Source: Pagrus major (taxonomy: Eukaryota > Chordata > Actinopteri > Spariformes > Sparidae). From it: a DNA stretch of 64,000 bases. The stretch spans positions 23,354,040 through 23,418,039 of the forward strand of contig NC_133225.1 of the NCBI RefSeq assembly GCF_040436345.1, read 5' to 3'. The notes below the pieces were generated by a model. The model made no database searches. It saw nothing but the letters and a program-made list of their open reading frames with translations, and was not told the origin of the DNA. Shown piece after piece: positions 58,762 through 64,000 of the stretch (position 1 is its first letter; every line of letters begins with the position of its first letter). The position numbers and the translations under genes are program-made.

Positions 58762-60680
58762 ATTCTCTGAGACGCGCAGTCCTGTGAGTGGATCATACAC
58801 AGACCCGCCCGGTCCCCCAACGTCCAGCTAACCTTAAAGTCTAGAAACTGACTCCAGAAGACGAAAACAGTGGATCCAGGTTTGTATAAAAGGCAGGTTT
58901 TGTCCGATGAGTGAGATAAAAAGTCGACTCCCTTGCGTTGACCTTTCTCCCCTTTGCCGTCTGGTTGTTATGACCTAGAGGTCCTTCCCGGTGCTGTTTT
59001 CTCTCTCTTCTTTAATCTCTCCGCTCTTGTCTTTCACCCCTTGTGCTCGCTGCCCTGACCTCTGATCAATGGCTCCCGAGGTCTGAGAAAACTTCAGACA
59101 CTCACTGAGTGGTTCAGAGTTCAGGCAGGAGAAAAGGGTGCCGCCTTGCTCTTTTCACAGGAAACAATAAATTACACTTTGACTCCTTCTCTCTTTCTCC
59201 CTCCCTCTCACTTTCTCTCTCTCCCCCACACCCCCGGAAGAAGTAGTATAAAAATCGCACCTCACCTATCCCCTCAGCGTGGTGAAGAGGGACAAAACAA
59301 AGTCGCTCTCCGAATGTAAAAGAAGCTCTGCCCCTCTCTCAGCGCACGACTTTCTCTCAAAAGAACAAGCAAGTGGGAGGAAAATAACACACAGCTCCCC
59401 TTAGAGCAGGGTTAAAGTGCCCTGCCCTCTGCTCCAACTTATAAACTCGTCCAACCAGTTCCTGCTGCGTGGAGGTGTTATCTGCTGATCTGAGGCAGTT
59501 CGAGTCCAGACTCACTCTTGACTTGTCAGGCCTGTTACTGAGGCAGAGGTGATAGTGATGAAGAGTAAAAATGAGAAAAAAACACTCATGGGGAGTTTTG
59601 GAACTTGGATTTTGTTTCTTTCTTTGGTATTGTGAGAGGAGACGACCGCAGCCAAACAGAGCCGGCTGAAACGTATTCCACACTTGACACTTAAGCAAAA
59701 AGAAGTGTTGAGAAAGATACTTCTCCTTTCTCTCATGAGACAAGTCCTCCTCTTCTGTGTCTGTGGTGAAATGATGTTTTCTTGCGGCTCCTCCAACTCT
59801 TCACAGCCTGTCGTGTCAGAGGCTCAAATGTCACAGAAAAAAAACAACAAGCCAAAACAAAAGCAGAGTTGAGAAATATCCCCCTCTCTCTCTGCAGAGC
59901 TCCACAAAGTGTTGCCTCTCTCTTCCTTCTCTTGCTTTGTCAGTGCTTGTCCATCCAGCAGTAACAACCAGAGGCCAGAACCTCTCTACATTCCCTGTCA
60001 GCAAGTCAGGGTGTACTGTTGCACTCTTTACTATTCTGCCCGTCCTTTTTTTCCCCTTCTCCTCCTTCCTTTCTTTCTTTCTGTTGGCCCCGGCAGGAAT
60101 AAATTAGGCAAACAAGCGCAGGAAAAACACGGTCACGGACCTTCTAGTGAAAGCCAGACGCCGCAGCAGTGTAGAGCGGCGGAGAGAGATATCCTCCTCT
60201 GCTGCTCCTCTCAATCCCCTCTCTGTGTCTGTGCCTCACTCCCTCCTTTAGGGAGAGTGAGCGTGTGTCTGTGTGCTGAGGGATTTGACACTGCTATTCA
60301 AGCCCTGCCGTTGCCATGGCACTGGATGCCTTATAAGGCCAGTGGAGTCAAAGAGCACAGAGTGGGCTGCAGCCACACACACACACACACACCCACGCAC
60401 ACACACACACACACACATGCACAGAGAGAAAGAATGCCTGGCTGCCTGACTGGCTGCCTGTTTCCCCCTCTGACCCCGGGCCAGCCTTGGAGCAAACCCC
60501 AACACTGTTGCTGTAACACAAAGAGGGGAGGGGGGGCCTCGGGGCCGACACACAGTGAGCGAGCGCATGGCACTCACACTCATGTTCTCCACTCCACTCT
60601 AATCCCAAAGAATTCCCCCGACTTTGTTGACCCAATAATAACAGGAGGGAGGGCCTGTTGTTGCTGTTGAGCAACTTGTC
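58762..60680 (-). promoter_or_regulatory. nr2f6: nr2f6 5'UTR and upstream flank
   Basis: Immediately upstream of the start codon (to about 58830 and beyond) the DNA is GC- and CpG-enriched, then C/T-rich at about 58980-59240. A (CA)n microsatellite is at about 60377-60418. The transcription start cannot be placed. Long open frames at 59.4-60.7 kb are low-complexity and match no family. Confidence 0.4.
60377..60418. repeat. (CA)n microsatellite
   Basis: About 20 CA units with two short interruptions, upstream of nr2f6. Confidence 0.95.
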
Positions 60681-63600
60681 AAAAGGTTATATGATACACC
60701 ACCGGCTCCTTTTCACACCTGCTGCACACGCTCACAGGTCTGTGTGGAGGAAGAGCTGCTGTGTCCGGAGTGGTTGTGATTTGTGTGCATGTTTTGGCTG
60801 ATAACTGATTGCAGATATTATCCGACTCATGTTGGCGGATAACGATAAATGCCCTCATTCTTTTCCTCTGTAGAATTAATATATCATTATGCCTACTCTT
60901 ATCATGATGGCCCACTGGCAGATGCCTATAATGCTTTTACAAATGTAGAAAACTACTTAGTTAACAGTTTGTGTACTGTGCACATAAATAAAGTAACATA
61001 GAGCGATGTAGTTTGTAGTCAAAACCAGGAAGTCAGTTAGCATTTTTGCGCATCCGATCCCTCGTCTCAAAGTCTATGAGGTTTTTGATTTGGTTTTCAT
61101 CACCACAGGCTTAAGATATTTACATGTTTTGCTCTACGACATAAAATACATCATTAAATGTCCCACAATTGAATTATAAAGGTGTTTAGTATTATAGCAT
61201 GTCCATAAAGTTATTTGACCTGTATAATAAATGTACTGTTAGTCAGTATTGATTGTAAATCCAACCAGCCCATTGTCCTGACTGGATACCGCATCTATCT
61301 AGTAGACGAACAGCCCTATATGCAGTGAGGTGGAGAATAAGGTTATGGAGGTCAGGGGGTGCAGGTGGGGTGGACATGTAGTAGCCCAGCTCTCTTGCAG
61401 GAGACCGGAGTTCACCACCCACCACAAACTGGCATCATCAATCATGTAACGTTAACCAAGTGTTTTAGTTGGCTAATCATATTTTATTTGCCATAAAACT
61501 GACCTTTGCTCAGACTCGACCATGACAATAGTTAATGCAAAGCCAAGTTATCAGGGTTATTTCTTCAGAGCCACAAAAGACATCACACAACCTTTCTACA
61601 ACCCTGTCTCCTAAAAGGTAAATGGATAAGTTCACCCAAAAATGAACATTTTGTCATTATCTGCTCACCCCCCATAATCTGTCGATGGAAAGTCGGGTGA
61701 GGTTTTGTAGTCCACAAAACATTTCTGGAGCTTCACAGCAAAATACGAGGGAAAAACGACCGCCTCCGACATTTTCTGTAACTTATAGAAACGATAATCT
61801 GACATCAACACCAGCTTCATGCCGTGATTGGTCAGCATGTGTGGTGGTGAGAAAATAGCAGAGAAAGTCGCTGTTATTCCCAGTACGTATTGTAAATAAT
61901 GTAGCCAGTTATGCACCTCACCTGTCAGAGTGACCTTTCAGAACAACTACACACACGTTTGATTTCTCACAAGGTCACAGATCGCGTCATATGAATGAGT
62001 TGTTTTCAAGTATAACATGGACTATTTACATTTTAATTGGAAACATAATTTCTGCCATTATTATCTTCCTAATGGCGATGAACAATAGGGATTTTTTTCA
62101 GTGATACCAATCGATGATAATCACCTGTTTCTCATGACCAATACAGATAAGACGCCCAAGAGTTTTTTTGTATTGTAGTTTATGCACAGCTGAAGGTAAG
62201 AAAGGCTCAGATGTACTGAGCAAAGATGGACGATTTAGTGTTGCATAGCTCTAACAAGACTTGTTATGTTAAAACTATTGTCATCATCTCAGTCACATTT
62301 GCAAACATCCACACCGGCGGTGACATGATTGACCCAATGGTCTGCACTGCGTAGCTCTACCAAGGTGCAGCTGTTTGAGGTCATGAGCCTGACGACAGCA
62401 TGTTGCGCTTGTTCCCGTTCTTTTCCTTCTTCCTTCTCCTCCGTGTTTATCTGCAGATCGCAAACCAACATTAACACACCAACTGTAATTTCATTAATGC
62501 CAATAAATAACCGATATTGTAAGTTTTCCATAGGGAAATACCTCTTCTGGGGATGCACAATATAATCAATAATTTATTGGCACATTATGTATCGTAGATC
62601 CCCAGTTCCTGGCAACTTTCATTCCTGTGAAGAAGGTATTATGTTTCGGTAGTGCACACAAGCTGCACAGAGGTGTTGGAGGTGGATGGCTGCATGTACA
62701 AAGTCCAGGACTTTGATCAGGGATCAAAAAGCACTTTGGTTGAAGTGGTTCTATTTGCAGCTATTTACACATATTAATCACTTTTTTACTGGCCATTTGT
62801 GAGCTGATGACATGAAAATTGAGACCTTTCTCGTCTCTTTTGGTTGCCTACACAAGCCTGTGACCATTTGTTTAAGTTGTTTAATGCTGCTGGACTGTGG
62901 ATTTTTTTGTGAAGGACGCGGGTTGGATTTTCCACGACACTCCAAAGGATGTGACTTGAAGCACGTTGTCGGCTGACAGAGAGCATAGCAAACGTTAGTT
63001 TAGAAATGGTGTACGCCAACATAAACTAACCACCGGCTTCCAGCACAACACAGAAGTTACACACAGCCACTTTTCCGTTTTAGTCAACTTGGAGCTTTTT
63101 TTAGTATAAACACACAGACTACAATCTTTTGCGACCCTGAACTAAGTACTTTCATCTTGCTTTAGTCGCTATGAGTTGATATTGTAGGAAAACGAAAGAA
63201 ATACATTCTCAGTGAACATTTTACAGACGCTTTCACAATCAACTTTGCTGAATATGTCAATTAACTTCCTTCCTTATGAATCCAGGCAGAACTACATTTT
63301 CCTTAAAAACATGTTTGCTGTTGCACATTGGTAGTATAAAGATGTATTTTTTAAGAGATAAGGTTTTGTTGTACTTCTCATGACAAACAAACTGATCTTC
63401 ATTTATAAAATCAGTGGATTGCTCCTTTACGTTAGACTGTAGATCATTCATGGTACAAACAAAGCTTTGTTAGACGCTGCTGTTTCACAAACTGAACTGT
63501 AATTTGCTGTGCAACTTATCCATCGTCTTGGCACTTGGCAGTCCTCCTGTGGAATTTCTGGCCTGCTTTGTCTCTCATACCAACAGCTTTGTCATGTGAA

Positions 63601-64000
63601 GGTCTCCACGAAAAAAGGGAGGACAAAATAAACAATCAGAGCCTGCAACCAAGGTTTCCAATAACAGCCTGCAAAAGTAGGAGAAGAAAACCCACAGAGG
63701 AGGTATTCACTGCTGTACGCTTGCTTAAAAGGACCTCTATGTACCAAAAAGTGTTTGCTCATCACATGGTGTTACAGGAATTCCCCCTGAATGACAAAAC
63801 ATTTCATCCCTGTGATCTTCAAAAGAGCATGGTGTCTCTCAGAAGATGTCAAAGAGCTGATTAAAAAAAAAAAGACAGGAAGAGGAAGGATTTCTCTTGG
63901 GCAATTTTGTCAGTAAGGTTAATTCAGCCTTTTAAAATGTGAGCATAAGGTAACTTTAACCCACATCCGTCACAGCGAGACTCATTGTGCATGGATAGGC
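60681..64000. other. Right-hand flank without a recognised gene
   Basis: Contains a distant relative of the 35756/55927 repeat at about 61010-61160 (AAAGTCTATGAGGTTTTTGA), a fish MITE end at about 61628-61740 (GTTCACCCAAAAATGAACAT, then AGTCCACAAAACATTTCTGG), and at 62773-62850 a segment shared with 4338-4425 (ATTAATCACTTTTTTA, then AATTGAGACC). No exon, RNA gene or CpG-rich start was found. Confidence 0.4.

Noticed and set aside
58762-58800. Longer nr2f6 N-terminus starting upstream (MYDPLTGL...)
   Set aside because: The codon at 58798-58800 is GTG on the minus strand, not ATG. The first in-frame ATG is at 58759-58761 and gives the family's MAMV start.
59909-60670. 253-codon open frame upstream of nr2f6
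   Set aside because: Low-complexity Ser/Pro/His content spanning a (CA)n repeat, no family similarity and no splice or start context.

Overview
This window is nuclear DNA from a teleost fish, probably a percomorph-type species, though the species cannot be fixed from sequence alone. The genes are split into many short exons with GT-AG introns. Proteins match vertebrate families closely. The introns and intergenic DNA are AT-rich and full of fish-type MITEs, hAT and Tc1/mariner remnants, tRNA-derived SINEs, an L2-like LINE and long microsatellites. There is no sign of bacterial, viral or CRISPR architecture.

Layout from left to right. (1) 148-4928 (+): the last six coding exons of a casein kinase 1 gamma gene, best matched to csnk1g2, followed by its 3'UTR to about 5.87 kb. 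(2) 9203-15118 (+): a complete nine-exon mfsd12 gene (464 aa), a major-facilitator protein of lysosome-related organelles. (3) About 15.3-22.2 kb: a transposon-rich intergenic block with a Tc1 fragment, a mariner deletion derivative, a hAT element with perfect 8-bp target duplications and a nested SINE, and a broken L2-like LINE. (4) 27830-44290 (+): a complete occludin gene (544 aa, eight coding exons), with a probable non-coding first exon ending at 22629 and a 1.3-kb 3'UTR. (5) 50010-58761 (-): a complete nr2f6 (COUP-TF family) orphan nuclear receptor gene, 406 aa in five exons, convergent with ocln. (6) 58.8-64 kb: nr2f6 5' flank and repeats, with no further gene recognised.

The genes do not form one pathway. 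Their grouping is informative as synteny: from memory, the human counterparts of csnk1g2, mfsd12 and nr2f6 all lie on 19p13, and human NR2F6 neighbours OCEL1, a protein that keeps only the occludin/ELL tail. A full-length occludin beside nr2f6 here suggests this fish occludin copy sits at the OCEL1-equivalent locus.

The strongest non-coding observations are two hAT insertions with exact 8-bp target duplications, a four-copy TTAA-flanked MITE family, a repeat in nr2f6 intron 2 broken by two later insertions (one with a 13-bp target duplication), and a 133-bp nr2f6 intron more than half filled by a (TTTTC)14 microsatellite. No undescribed molecular system could be supported. Exon boundaries were read by eye from splice sites and reading phase; UTR limits and repeat edges are approximate unless a target duplication is stated.
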